Positions 25,928-34,485 of a stretch of DNA of 64,000 bases are shown piece after piece. This DNA is from Aliidiomarina minuta (GTDB taxonomy: Bacteria; Pseudomonadota; Gammaproteobacteria; Enterobacterales; Alteromonadaceae). A program made the translations under genes and the position numbers. The stretch's first letter is position 1. Every line of letters begins with the position of its first letter. The notes below the pieces were generated by a model. The model ran no database searches, was not told the origin of the DNA, and saw only the letters and a list, made by a program, of their open reading frames with translations. The stretch lies in the NCBI RefSeq assembly GCF_003987145.1, contig NZ_PIPL01000001.1:682001-746000 (forward strand), given 5' to 3'.

Positions 25928-26947
25928 TCAGGCTCCGTCGTACTTAACAACTTTTTGTTCAATCGCACCAAAAATACTATGGCCCTGACTATCCAGCATT
26001 TCCATGTGAATGCTGTCACCAAACTTCATGAACTGAGTAGCGGGTTTACCATCACGAATGGTTTCAATCATACGTACTTCCGCTATACAGCTATAACCGA
26101 CGCCCCCTTCACTAATAGCGCTACCGTGATCAGTGCCCTGCTTATTCGACACCGTACCTGAACCTATAATAGTACCGGCCGCTAATGGGCGGCTTTTGGC
26201 GGCATGTTCAACCAGGCGTGAAAAATCAAAGGTCATGTCCTGACCGGCATTCGGCTTGCCAAAAAGCTCACCGTTGTATGTAGACAGCAATGGCAGGTGC
26301 AGTTTGTTGTCTTTCCATGAGTCGTTCAGCTCATCCGGTGTAACTGCGACCGGAGAAAACGCTGAAGACGGTTTAGACTGGAAGAAACCAAAACCTTTAG
26401 CCAGTTCGCCCGGGATAAGACCGCGCAGAGACACATCGTTAACCAGCATCAGCAAACGAATGTGTTTGTCCGCATCTCTGGCTTTAACTGCCATAGGCAC
26501 ATCGTCGGTGATAATGGCGATTTCGCCTTCAAAGTCGATACCCCACTCATCAGAAGGCATTTCTATATCTTCCCGCGGTGCCAGGAAGGAATCAGACCCA
26601 CCCTGATACATCAATGGTTCTTCCCAGAAGCTCTCTGGCATCTCCGCATTGCGCGCCTTACGCACTAATTCGACATGGTTGACATAAGCACTGCCATCCG
26701 CCCACTGGTAAGCACGTGGTAATGGTGATTCACACTCATCCTGATGGAACGCAAAATCGTCGCTGCACTTGCCATTATTTAAGGCTACGTAAGCTTCTTT
26801 AAGCTTAGGTTCTACAGTATCCCAGTGATCCAATGCATATTGCATGGTGGGCGCAATTTCCAGCACTTTAACCGCGCGCGACAAATCCTTGCTAACAACA
26901 ACCAACAGGCCGTCGCGACTGCCATCTTTATAAGTAGCTAATTTCAT
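25928..26947 (-). CDS. fahA: fumarylacetoacetase (fumarylacetoacetate hydrolase family)
   Basis: Splits fumarylacetoacetate into fumarate and acetoacetate, the last step of the pathway. The 339-residue protein has the FAH fold with metal ligands in DFEGEIAIITDDVP and LVNDVSLRGL, and the active-site stretch GFFQSKPSSAFSPVAVTPDEL. AGTIIGSGTVSNKQGTDHGSAISEGGVGY is also typical. It is shorter than animal FAH (about 420) and of the bacterial type found with hmgA. It lies between hmgA and maiA with 2-3-base gaps, in the same operon. Confidence 0.92.
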   Translation of the reverse strand: MKLATYKDGSRDGLLVVVSKDLSRAVKVLEIAPTMQYALDHWDTVEPKLKEAYVALNNGKCSDDFAFHQDECESPLPRAYQWADGSAYVNHVELVRKARNAEMPESFWEEPLMYQGGSDSFLAPREDIEMPSDEWGIDFEGEIAIITDDVPMAVKARDADKHIRLLMLVNDVSLRGLIPGELAKGFGFFQSKPSSAFSPVAVTPDELNDSWKDNKLHLPLLSTYNGELFGKPNAGQDMTFDFSRLVEHAAKSRPLAAGTIIGSGTVSNKQGTDHGSAISEGGVGYSCIAEVRMIETIRDGKPATQFMKFGDSIHMEMLDSQGHSIFGAIEQKVVKYDGA

Positions 26948-26950
26948 AAA

Positions 26951-28084
26951 TTATTCCTTCTCCTGCCAGCTGTAGACATAATCAGGGTTTTCGACGGCAT
27001 CGGCGGCTTCACCCACCTCCAGCGAATCCCGTGTGTCCAGCATAACAGCAACTTCATCAGTGAATTTTTTCTTGTGCTCACGCCCAGCCTGAAACGCTTT
27101 CGGATGGGGTCCGTGAGTAAATCCTGCGGGATGGAATGTAACCATACCCCGGTCTATATTGTCACGGCTGAAAAAATCACCCGCGTGATAAAACAGCACT
27201 TCATCATAATCATCGTTATTATGATAGAAAGGTACTTTCAACGCACCCGGATCGCTTTCTATAGGTCTGGGCACAAAAGTACAAACCACAAAACGAGCGG
27301 CTACAAAAGTAGTATGCGCGGAAGGCGGCAAATGATAGCGGTGGCTCATTAATGGCCGAATATCACGCCAGTTCACACGCACCGGCGCCAGATCACCATG
27401 CCAGCCGAGCGCATCCAGCGGGTTATAAGGAAAGGTCACCAGAGACACGGCACCGTGTTTCTTCACTTCAACCTGCCACTCGTCTTCACTGTACTGAGCC
27501 TTAAAAGCGTCATCGATCTGAGGCACATCCAGCACCGCCGGATCGAAGATCGCATGATTGCCCACCAGGCCTTTTTCCGGCAACTGATAGGAATCATTGG
27601 TCGCTTCGATCATCAGCAAGCGCATGTCCTGGGTAGGTTCAATGCGCCAGTTAGTAGAACGGGGAATCACTACATAGTCTCCGTCCCGCAACGTCATATG
27701 ACCGTAATCACAGAACAGCTCGCCAGCGCCATCGTGCACAAACAGCAAATCATCGCCGTCAGCATTACGCGCCAGCTTTTTCATCGGCTGCTTCACATCC
27801 CATAAACGAAACTTACAGGACGCATTGTGCAGCAGCGAAGGCACTGCCCAGGGCGATTCCGGCGCCAGCTCTTTTAGCGCATTAAAATCAAAGGCACGAG
27901 GCCGTAAAGGCCCCTGCCACTCGCTCCAACCGGTTGGCGCATGTTGGTGATGAAAGTGGGTGGCAGGACCGAAAAAGCCACTACGGCCCGCTTCCCGCTC
28001 ATAAATCGCTTCCTCAGGAAAGTCAGCGTGCGCCTGGCGCGACGCTGTACCCTGTTTTTGAGGAAAGGAAATCCACTTACGCAT
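26951..28084 (-). CDS. hmgA: homogentisate 1,2-dioxygenase
   Basis: Opens the ring of homogentisate with O2 to give maleylacetoacetate, using non-haem Fe(II). The 377-residue cupin protein carries the iron-binding segment near the C-terminus (PFYHNNDDYDEVLFY for His and Glu, FTHGPHPKAF for the second His). It also has an N-terminal cupin half (FVHDGAGELFCDYGHMTLRDGDYVVIPR). The length is that of the shorter bacterial type rather than the 430-450-residue enzyme. It overlaps the hppD stop by 8 bases and is probably translationally coupled. Loss of this gene in related bacteria gives brown pyomelanin. Confidence 0.94.
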   Translation of the reverse strand: MRKWISFPQKQGTASRQAHADFPEEAIYEREAGRSGFFGPATHFHHQHAPTGWSEWQGPLRPRAFDFNALKELAPESPWAVPSLLHNASCKFRLWDVKQPMKKLARNADGDDLLFVHDGAGELFCDYGHMTLRDGDYVVIPRSTNWRIEPTQDMRLLMIEATNDSYQLPEKGLVGNHAIFDPAVLDVPQIDDAFKAQYSEDEWQVEVKKHGAVSLVTFPYNPLDALGWHGDLAPVRVNWRDIRPLMSHRYHLPPSAHTTFVAARFVVCTFVPRPIESDPGALKVPFYHNNDDYDEVLFYHAGDFFSRDNIDRGMVTFHPAGFTHGPHPKAFQAGREHKKKFTDEVAVMLDTRDSLEVGEAADAVENPDYVYSWQEKE

Positions 28085-29156
28085 CGCTTAACACTCCCCG
28101 GCGTATCTGATCTTCTTCAATAGATTCAAACAACGCCTTAAAGTTACCTTCGCCAAAACCTTCATTGCCTTTGCGCTGGATAATTTCAAAGAACACAGGG
28201 CCGATCACAGTTTTGGTGAAAATCTGCAACAAAATACCATCTTTCATCGGCGCGCCATCGATCAGAATACGTAAGTCACGCAATTCATCCAGGCTTTCGG
28301 TATGGCCTTCAACACGCTCATTCACTTTGTCGTAATAAGTATCAGGTGTAGACATGAACTCCATACCCTTTTCACGCAAATCACGCACGGTTTTATAGAT
28401 ATTGTCAGTGCTCATGGCTATGTGCTGAATGCCTTCGCCTTTGTACTCGCGCAGGTATTCTTCGATTTGTGACTTATCATCATGGGATTCATTGATTGGA
28501 ATCCGGATCTTACCGCAAGGAGAAGTCATCGCTCGACTTAACAGGCCTGTCAGCTTGCCTTCAATGTCAAAGTAACGCACTTCACGGAAATTACCGATAC
28601 GCTCGTAAAAACCGGCCCAGACATCCATATTGCCACGGAATACGTTGTGGGTAAGATGATCGACATAATCCATGCCCGCTTCGTTTTTCTTCATCTCAGC
28701 TTCCCAGTTATCATAAAACTGGAAATCCACATCATAGATGCTCTTGCCGTCTTTATAACGATCAACAAAATACAAAGCACTTTCGCCAATGCCATAGACA
28801 GCAGGGATATTCAGCTCCATAGCCCCAACGTCCGGACGAAATTCTTTAGCACCGTTGGCCAGCGCATGCTTCATAGCTACATTCGCATCTTTGACCCGGA
28901 ACGCCATACCGCAAACACTAGGGCCATGCTCACGGGCAAATTCTTCAGCCTGCGAGGACGGCTGCGCATTAACTATAAAGTTCACGTCATTCTGTTTATA
29001 CAGCCATACGTCCTTACGGCGATGCTTGGCCACTTCAGTAAAACCAAACAGCGTGAATAATTCTTTCAGATCTTTAATGCCTTTAGGGTCAGCAGCGGTA
29101 TATTCAACGAATTCAAAACCATCAGTGCCTAACGGGTTAATTTGATCATTGCTCAT
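28077..29156 (-). CDS. hppD: 4-hydroxyphenylpyruvate dioxygenase
   Basis: Converts 4-hydroxyphenylpyruvate to homogentisate with Fe(II) and O2. The 359-residue protein has two vicinal-oxygen-chelate domains. The iron ligands are seen as His in DHLTHNVFRGNMD, His in IQHIAMSTDNIY, and Glu in GPVFFEIIQRKGNEGFGEGNF. A GAGGA ribosome-binding site precedes the ATG. It is the first gene of hppD-hmgA-fahA-maiA. Two TyrR-box-like sites lie in the 250 bases upstream, so induction by aromatic amino acids through the neighbouring TyrR is likely. Confidence 0.97.
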   Translation of the reverse strand: MSNDQINPLGTDGFEFVEYTAADPKGIKDLKELFTLFGFTEVAKHRRKDVWLYKQNDVNFIVNAQPSSQAEEFAREHGPSVCGMAFRVKDANVAMKHALANGAKEFRPDVGAMELNIPAVYGIGESALYFVDRYKDGKSIYDVDFQFYDNWEAEMKKNEAGMDYVDHLTHNVFRGNMDVWAGFYERIGNFREVRYFDIEGKLTGLLSRAMTSPCGKIRIPINESHDDKSQIEEYLREYKGEGIQHIAMSTDNIYKTVRDLREKGMEFMSTPDTYYDKVNERVEGHTESLDELRDLRILIDGAPMKDGILLQIFTKTVIGPVFFEIIQRKGNEGFGEGNFKALFESIEEDQIRRGVLSDA

Positions 29157-29305
29157 AGTTTATATCCTCATTCCATCATCAACGCCCCGCCTGTCAATTT
29201 GCAGGCCGGGTCAATTCTATTTATTAGGCTATAAGTTGTAGCGCGAGCGGGCAGCTTTGCATAGCACCCTCTGGATAATGATGAGGCGCTCAGAAAAAAG
29301 GCGTT

Positions 29306-29323
29306 TGTAACTATTTCTATACA
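29306..29323 (-). promoter_or_regulatory. TyrR box upstream of hppD (proximal)
   Basis: TGTAAC-N6-TATACA matches the E. coli TyrR consensus TGTAAA-N6-TTTACA at 10 of 12 fixed positions. It lies about 150 bases upstream of the hppD start. Confidence 0.65.
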
Positions 29324-29356
29324 CTAGCGAGGGATCACAACAAAAGGCGCACAAGA

Positions 29357-29374
29357 TGTAAAGTAATTAATACA
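29357..29374 (-). promoter_or_regulatory. TyrR box upstream of hppD (distal)
   Basis: TGTAAA-N6-AATACA matches the TyrR consensus at 10 of 12 fixed positions. It is 51 bases from the proximal box, near five helical turns, so two bound dimers would face the same side of the DNA. Confidence 0.65.
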
Positions 29375-29406
29375 ATCTGGCGCCTGCTGTTGCGTTTGCT
29401 ATACAC

Positions 29407-30960
29407 TTAATCGCGACGACGTTGTTTCCCAATGCCGTATTCGCGTAGCTTATTCGCGATAGCGGTATGACTTAAACCTAGTTTGCGGGCTAGTTGACGG
29501 GTACTTGGGTAACTAGGGTACAGTCGGCGCAGCATACTAGCTTCAAAACTTTTCACTGCTTCTTCAAGGGAAGCTTCATCCAAATCAATATCCAGGCTGT
29601 CACTTATAGGCGGCAGCTCTGGCAGATGAATATCCTGAGGCTCAAGTAGTTCACCATCAGCTAAAGACACCGAGCGAAACAGCGTATTTTCCAACTGCCG
29701 GATATTGCCCGGCCAGTTGTATTGGGTCAGATAGTTCTGACAGGCGCTGCTCATGCGCACCAACGGCCGCCCAAGGCGTTGGCAGGACTGCTGTAAAAAA
29801 TGCTCAGCAAGTAACAACACATCCCCTTTTCGTTCGCGCAACGGCGGTAGGTTCAGCGACAATACATTCAGGCGATAATAGAGGTCCTCTCTGAAATCAC
29901 CACTTTCGACCGGATCCATGAGCGAGCCCCGCGCAGAACAGATAATGCGTACGTCGACACTTACTTCAGCCTCTTCACCAATACGGCGAAAACTGCCATG
30001 CTGTATAAATCGCAACAGTTTAGCCTGCAGTTCAGGCGACATATCGCCCACTGAATCAAGCAAAACGGTGCCGCCGTCAGCCTGCTCAAAAATTCCTTTT
30101 TTGCCTTCGGGGTGATTATTAAAAATACCCGCGCCGTAACCAAACAACTCACTCTCGGCTACATTGTCCGGCAAAGCGCCGCAATTAACCGCCAGAAACG
30201 CAGCTTCTGAGCGACTGCCTGCTTTGTGACAGGCCCGCGCAATCAATTCTTTGCCAACTCCGGTTTCACCTTCAATCAACAAAGGCACTTCCAGGCCCGC
30301 CATACGTTCGGCGTCTTTTAATATACGTCGAAAGCCGCTGTGCTGAGTCAGGATATGAGAAAATGCAGCACTGCCCTGAGCACTCAAGGAAGGAATACCC
30401 ACAGGCTCAGACTGACAATGAATAACCGCGCCGGCAAAACTAGGCTCACCATCTTCATCGGTTAACCAAATCGGCAGTATATTGGCATAATAAGCGGAAC
30501 GACCACACTTAACCTGCGCTGTCGTCGCTTCCTGTGGCTTTTTCTCTAGCCAGCGAACCACCGAATAACCGCCAAGCCAGTCATCAACCCAGGCCCCCTT
30601 TAGTTCACTTTTATCCTGATTAAGCAAAGCGGCGCCAGCACTATTGATAACGTCAATATGGCCTTTTGCATCTACCGATATAACCGGATTTGGCAAAGTG
30701 CTCAGTAACATATTGAACTCATAGTGTTCGCGTTCAGAAGGCATGTAAGGCGTCGTTTTAACGTCTTCCACATTGGGTATGCGGCGGATCTTAGGCATTA
30801 ATTCCTGAAAATCAGCAAACTCAAGAGCGGGGAAATTAAGATATATCTTACCTACCGGATCTACTTCAATACCACGTAGATCAATTTCGTTCTCTCGCAG
30901 AATAGCCAGAATTTCCTGGCATAATCCCAGTCTGTCTTCACATGTAATTTCTAGGCGCAT
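29407..30960 (-). CDS. tyrR: TyrR/PhhR-family transcriptional regulator of aromatic amino acid metabolism
   Basis: A 517-residue regulator with an N-terminal ACT domain (MRLEITCEDRLGLCQEIL), a PAS domain (about 80-190, DAKGHIDVINSAGAALL), a central AAA+ domain (Walker A EGETGVGKE, DGGTVLLDSVGDM), and a C-terminal Fis-like helix-turn-helix (TRQLARKLGLSHTAIANKLREYG). The loop that is GAFTGA in sigma-54 activators reads GAGIFNN here, as expected for TyrR, which works with sigma-70. It sits between phhAB and hppD-hmgA-fahA-maiA and has a TyrR box over its own -10. It is probably both auto-repressor and controller of the flanking catabolic genes, with tyrosine or phenylalanine as effectors. Confidence 0.94.
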   Translation of the reverse strand: MRLEITCEDRLGLCQEILAILRENEIDLRGIEVDPVGKIYLNFPALEFADFQELMPKIRRIPNVEDVKTTPYMPSEREHYEFNMLLSTLPNPVISVDAKGHIDVINSAGAALLNQDKSELKGAWVDDWLGGYSVVRWLEKKPQEATTAQVKCGRSAYYANILPIWLTDEDGEPSFAGAVIHCQSEPVGIPSLSAQGSAAFSHILTQHSGFRRILKDAERMAGLEVPLLIEGETGVGKELIARACHKAGSRSEAAFLAVNCGALPDNVAESELFGYGAGIFNNHPEGKKGIFEQADGGTVLLDSVGDMSPELQAKLLRFIQHGSFRRIGEEAEVSVDVRIICSARGSLMDPVESGDFREDLYYRLNVLSLNLPPLRERKGDVLLLAEHFLQQSCQRLGRPLVRMSSACQNYLTQYNWPGNIRQLENTLFRSVSLADGELLEPQDIHLPELPPISDSLDIDLDEASLEEAVKSFEASMLRRLYPSYPSTRQLARKLGLSHTAIANKLREYGIGKQRRRD

Positions 30961-30981
30961 AAAGTCTCAGCACGACCAAAG

Positions 30982-30999
30982 TGTAAAAAAAATTATACA
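30982..30999 (-). promoter_or_regulatory. TyrR box overlapping the tyrR -10 (autoregulation)
   Basis: TGTAAA-N6-TATACA on the forward strand (11 of 12 consensus positions) covers a reverse-strand TATAAT at 30992-30997, about 30 bases before the tyrR start. Bound TyrR would block its own promoter. Confidence 0.72.
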
Positions 31000-31009
31000 G
31001 CGCCTGAAA

Positions 31010-31045
31010 TAAAAAAGCAGCACCTGTCGATAGACAAAGTGCTGC
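31010..31045 (-). terminator. rho-independent terminator of phhA-phhB
   Basis: On the reverse strand GCAGCAC and GTGCTGC pair around a 15-base loop and are followed by TTTTTTA. It lies 47 bases after phhB and separates it from tyrR. Confidence 0.85.
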
Positions 31046-31091
31046 CAGCGATGAATAACTGCCAACTGATTAATATTTAACCTGCTTTGCT

Positions 31092-31433
31092 TTAATCGTC
31101 CAGCAAGGCGTCGGTTTTAGCAGCCATTATGAAATCGTTTTTGTGCAAACCATTAATAGCATGAGTCCACCAGGTCACCGTTAACTTGCCCCACTCGAGG
31201 GTCAATGTCGGGTGATGGAACTCCTGCTCAGCCAACTCGGCCACTTTGTCACAAAACGCCCAGGCTTTTTTGAAGTTCTTGAATTTATACTCACGCTCCA
31301 ACTGCAACACGCCATCGCGACTGGGAGCTGCCCATTCAGGGATTTCACGCATTAAAGTCGTCAGTTCTTCATCACTCACTTGAGGAGCATCTGCCTGACA
31401 GGCTTCACATTCTTGTTGTTTCAAATCAGTCAT
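31092..31433 (-). CDS. phhB: pterin-4a-carbinolamine dehydratase
   Basis: Recycles the pterin cofactor of phenylalanine hydroxylase by dehydrating the 4a-carbinolamine. The 113-residue protein has the family core AELEQEFHHPTLTLEWGKLTVTWWTHAINGLHKNDFIMA, with the conserved His-His pair and the later His. The ATG at 31433 has GAAGGA at 6 bases, whereas an ATG 18 bases upstream has none. It directly follows phhA on the same strand, the classic phhAB pair. Confidence 0.95.
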   Translation of the reverse strand: MTDLKQQECEACQADAPQVSDEELTTLMREIPEWAAPSRDGVLQLEREYKFKNFKKAWAFCDKVAELAEQEFHHPTLTLEWGKLTVTWWTHAINGLHKNDFIMAAKTDALLDD

Positions 31434-31465
31434 TGTCTTTCCTTCACTCATAAAATTTCTGCCGA

Positions 31466-32278
31466 CTAGGCGGCGTTAGTATCCTGTTTTGGTTTAGGTG
31501 GAAACTTAGGTTCATACAAACCTAACTCCATAGCCTCGTGTACCAGGCTCATAATATCCATTTCAGAAATCTTAAACAGCTCTTCAACTGACTCAATAGT
31601 GTAGTAAACAGGCTGCATAATATCGATTCGATACGGAGTTCTCAGCGCATCCAAAGCTTTCAATGGATAACGTTCTGGTTTATCACTGTTCACCGCATAT
31701 TCAGTCTCACCAGGTGAAGATAAAATGCCTCCGCCATAAATACGCAGACCTTGCTCAGTTTTCATTAAACCGAACTCCACCGTAAACCAGTACAGGCGAG
31801 CCAGATAAACCCGCTCTTTCGGCGTCGCCGCATAACCCAGTTTGCCATAGGTATGGGTAAATTCAGCAAATGCCGGGTTGGTTAACAACGGGCAGTGGCC
31901 AAAAATCTCATGAAATATGTCCGGCTCCTGCAAATAATCAAATTCTTCCCGGGTCCGGATAAAGGTAGCGACCGGGAACTCTTTATTTGCCAGCAGGCGG
32001 AAAAATTCATCAAAAGGAATCAGTGCTGGTACCTGAGTAACCTGCCAGCCTGTTGTTTCGCTTAATACTTTATTAATTTCACCGAGCTGCGGAATGCGAT
32101 CTTTCGGGAAGTCGATAAGATCCAGTCCAGCCATATACTCATCACAAGCTTTACCGGGCATCAGTTTTAACTGACGCTCAACCAAATCCCGCCATATAGC
32201 ATTTTCTTCATCGCTCCAGGCGATAATGCCATTCTCGTCTGGCTCACGCGATACGTACTGACTTTGCTTTTTTGCCAT
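31466..32278 (-). CDS. phhA: phenylalanine-4-hydroxylase
   Basis: Hydroxylates phenylalanine to tyrosine with tetrahydropterin, O2 and non-haem iron, channelling phenylalanine into the tyrosine route encoded next door. The 270-residue catalytic core has the iron ligands His-His in PDIFHEIFGHCPLLTNP and Glu in LYWFTVEFGLM, and also GAGILSSPGE-like YGGGILSSPGETEYA. As in other bacteria, no N-terminal regulatory ACT domain is present. I see no clear TyrR box in the 127 bases upstream, unlike hppD and tyrR. Confidence 0.97.
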   Translation of the reverse strand: MAKKQSQYVSREPDENGIIAWSDEENAIWRDLVERQLKLMPGKACDEYMAGLDLIDFPKDRIPQLGEINKVLSETTGWQVTQVPALIPFDEFFRLLANKEFPVATFIRTREEFDYLQEPDIFHEIFGHCPLLTNPAFAEFTHTYGKLGYAATPKERVYLARLYWFTVEFGLMKTEQGLRIYGGGILSSPGETEYAVNSDKPERYPLKALDALRTPYRIDIMQPVYYTIESVEELFKISEMDIMSLVHEAMELGLYEPKFPPKPKQDTNAA

Positions 32279-32405
32279 GATTATTTCCTGTTGCTGTTAG
32301 CAGATTAAACTTACATCTTATTATTAATGGACACTAAACTACCCGAGGCAGCTCATAACTAGCAAATGGGCCAGTTTTGCTGGCTGTAAACTATTGCTGC
32401 CAAAA

Positions 32406-33608
32406 TTAACCAATGGTAGCAAATGACTGCTTCAGATCAGCGATAATATCGTCACTATGCTCCAACCCGACAGACAGACGCACCAGCCCATCGCCAATAC
32501 CAGCTGTTGCTCGCGCTTCAGGAGTCAGAGGTGAATGGGTCATGGACGCCGGGTGTTGAATCAAAGTTTCCGCATCTCCCAGACTTACCGCTAGTTTAAT
32601 CATTTTCAGATTATTCAGTAATTGCAAAGCGGACTCATAACCGTCCCGCATATCAAAAGCGATAATCGCACCCGCTGCGCGCATTTGTTTTTGCCCAATT
32701 GCGTAACCAGGATGCGTCTCCAGACCAGGAAAATATAGCCGACTAACCGCTGGCTGACTTTGCAGAAAATCAACTACCTGCAACGCATTTTCACAATGCC
32801 GTTGCATACGTATCGGCAATGTTTTTAGCCCACGCAGTATCAACCAGGCGTCGTGAGCTGACATCGTAGCGCCCATATCTTTTAAGGTAGTTAATTTAAT
32901 TAATTCAATATCCTGCTGATTACCCACCACTACGCCGGCAACTACATCACCATGTCCATTCAGATACTTAGTTGCGCTATGCACTATCAGGTCAGCACCC
33001 AGCTCTGCTGGTCGCTGTAACAAAGGAGTCATAAAGGTGTTATCGACAACCAGTCGCGCCTGACGTTGATGAGCAAAGTTGGCAACAGCTTGAATATCAA
33101 TGAGTTTGAGATGTGGATTGGCGGGAGTTTCAACGAACACCAATTGCGTTTTATCGGTAAAGGCAGCCTCGGTGGCAGCAAGGTCGGACATATCGACAAA
33201 AGTGACATGGATACCAAAACGCTCAAATAAATGACTAAATAAAGCAAAACTACAACCATAAATCGCATCCGAAGCCACTACATGGTCGCCCTGCTTTAAA
33301 AACGCCAGCATAGTTGCTGAAATAGCGCCCATGCCTGTAGCTGAAGCCGCCCCGGCCTGCATACCTTCCAACTCAGCGACGCGTTGCTCAAGCTGAGCGA
33401 CCGTAGGATTACCCAGGCGTGAATACATATAACCTTCTTCTTCGCCAGCAAAACGCCGGCCGCCCTGGGCTGCATTATCAAATACAAAGGTAGAGGTCTG
33501 ATACATAGGGGGAACCAGGGCACCATGGGGATCCTGAGGCGCTTCGCCGCCATGAATGGCGATAGTATCTTTGTGCCAGTCTGATGCTGACTTCGTACTG
33601 TGACTCAT
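32406..33608 (-). CDS. methionine gamma-lyase (PLP, Cys/Met metabolism family)
   Basis: A 400-residue PLP enzyme that should break L-methionine into methanethiol, 2-oxobutyrate and ammonia. The PLP lysine lies in HSATKYLNGHGDVVAG, with the cofactor-binding YSRLGNPT and LVFVETPANPHL. The Cys in DAIYGCSFALF matches the reactive Cys that marks methionine gamma-lyase rather than cystathionine gamma-synthase. SLGDAETLIQHPASMTHS also fits this branch. Cystathionine gamma-lyase or O-succinylhomoserine sulfhydrylase are alternatives. It stands alone on the reverse strand after pspC. Its leader contains an 11-bp inverted repeat whose downstream arm covers the probable ribosome-binding site. Confidence 0.85.
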   Translation of the reverse strand: MSHSTKSASDWHKDTIAIHGGEAPQDPHGALVPPMYQTSTFVFDNAAQGGRRFAGEEEGYMYSRLGNPTVAQLEQRVAELEGMQAGAASATGMGAISATMLAFLKQGDHVVASDAIYGCSFALFSHLFERFGIHVTFVDMSDLAATEAAFTDKTQLVFVETPANPHLKLIDIQAVANFAHQRQARLVVDNTFMTPLLQRPAELGADLIVHSATKYLNGHGDVVAGVVVGNQQDIELIKLTTLKDMGATMSAHDAWLILRGLKTLPIRMQRHCENALQVVDFLQSQPAVSRLYFPGLETHPGYAIGQKQMRAAGAIIAFDMRDGYESALQLLNNLKMIKLAVSLGDAETLIQHPASMTHSPLTPEARATAGIGDGLVRLSVGLEHSDDIIADLKQSFATIG

Positions 33609-33616
33609 ATAGAACT

Positions 33617-33659
33617 GCCCTGCATAAGGATATAATCAGCGGCCTAGGTTATGCAGGGC
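33617..33659 (-). promoter_or_regulatory. long inverted repeat in the methionine gamma-lyase leader
   Basis: Perfect 11-bp arms GCCCTGCATAA and TTATGCAGGGC are separated by 21 bases and end 8 bases before the start codon. In the mRNA the AGGG that would serve as ribosome-binding site lies in the 3' arm. It could be a translational switch, or two half-sites for a DNA-binding regulator. No T-run follows. Confidence 0.6.
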
Positions 33660-33727
33660 TCTTCAGCTTCGCAATACAGGCCTGCTTCTCAGACCAGTTG
33701 TCGATGTAACGAAAGTTTGCCAGTCGC

Positions 33728-34156
33728 TTAAAGCTGGTTAAATTCCTGACGCACCTTAAACTCAGAAGAAGTCACATAAGTTTCCATGTTACGAATGGAC
33801 TGCTCCATTTGTTGAAACCTGGCCTGTATATCTTTCAAAGCCTCTTTAGGCGGCTCGCCGGCTTCCCATACCCGGGTTTTCACTTCAATAGCCCGGCCAT
33901 CTGAGGTGCGCTCTACCGTGGTAGTTTCTTTCAGAACCTGGCCACCGTGACTAGTTGTAGCCGGTTCTTTATCAAAAATAATCCAGGCAGCTATGTAGGC
34001 GATAAAAGTAAGTTTACCCATCAGAATCAATGCCGTTATCGCCACTACTCTGACTACCCATACTTCCCAACCAAAATAGCGGGCTATGCCGGCACAGACA
34101 CCGCCTACTTTGCCGCGGCGAGTATCACGATAAAACTTTTTCTTTAGCTCACTCAT
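33728..34156 (-). CDS. pspC: phage shock protein C
   Basis: Inner-membrane co-activator of the phage-shock response; with PspB it senses envelope stress and relieves PspA inhibition of PspF. 142 residues: the PspC domain (KKFYRDTRRGKVGGVCAGIARYFGWEVWVVRV), a transmembrane helix (ALILMGKLTFIAYIAAWIIF), and a C-terminal coiled coil (LKDIQARFQQMEQSIRNMETYV). Its ATG overlaps the pspB stop by 4 bases. It is the last gene of pspABC; no pspD or pspE is seen. Confidence 0.94.
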   Translation of the reverse strand: MSELKKKFYRDTRRGKVGGVCAGIARYFGWEVWVVRVVAITALILMGKLTFIAYIAAWIIFDKEPATTSHGGQVLKETTTVERTSDGRAIEVKTRVWEAGEPPKEALKDIQARFQQMEQSIRNMETYVTSSEFKVRQEFNQL

Positions 34157-34458
34157 TGCTGACCTCCTTCCTGCCGCCGCCAGCCAGCATGCCCCTCATC
34201 CAGAATTGCTTCCAACGTACGAATACGTTCCTGCATGCTCTGGGCGCGTTGCGCCAGCTCGCGAATATTCGCCGCCTCCTCGTCGTTCAAACCCGCATTT
34301 ATCTTATTTTTGCTACGATAATGCAGAATGACCCATATAGGTGCCACAAAAATCACAAACAAAACTAATGGCGCAACAAAAAGCGCAACTAAACCTTCCA
34401 TCATAAATCCTCCAGCCATGGCGTCTGCAACCATGGCATTAATCTGTGCTTCATCCAT
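34153..34458 (-). CDS. pspB: phage shock protein B
   Basis: A 101-residue membrane protein with one helix (LVALFVAPLVLFVIFVAPIWVIL) and a cytoplasmic leucine-zipper-like coil (IRELAQRAQSMQERIRTLEAIL). It is longer than E. coli PspB (74) because of an extra N-terminal segment (MDEAQINAMVADAMAGGFMM) that resembles the start of some marine PspB proteins. It lies 27 bases after pspA and overlaps pspC, so all three should be expressed together. Confidence 0.9.
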   Translation of the reverse strand: MDEAQINAMVADAMAGGFMMEGLVALFVAPLVLFVIFVAPIWVILHYRSKNKINAGLNDEEAANIRELAQRAQSMQERIRTLEAILDEGHAGWRRQEGGQQ

Positions 34459-34485
34459 AAATCAACCTGTTACAAGCAAGTTATA

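Noticed and set aside
29187..29211. GC-rich hairpin in the hppD leader as a terminator or riboswitch
   Set aside because: The stem has a bulge, no T-run follows, and it resembles no known riboswitch; left as an unremarkable leader structure.
32279..32405. TyrR box or sigma-54 promoter before phhA
   Set aside because: The best TGTAAG half-site lacks a matching second half, and TGGCCC has the wrong spacing to the next GC, so neither is supported.
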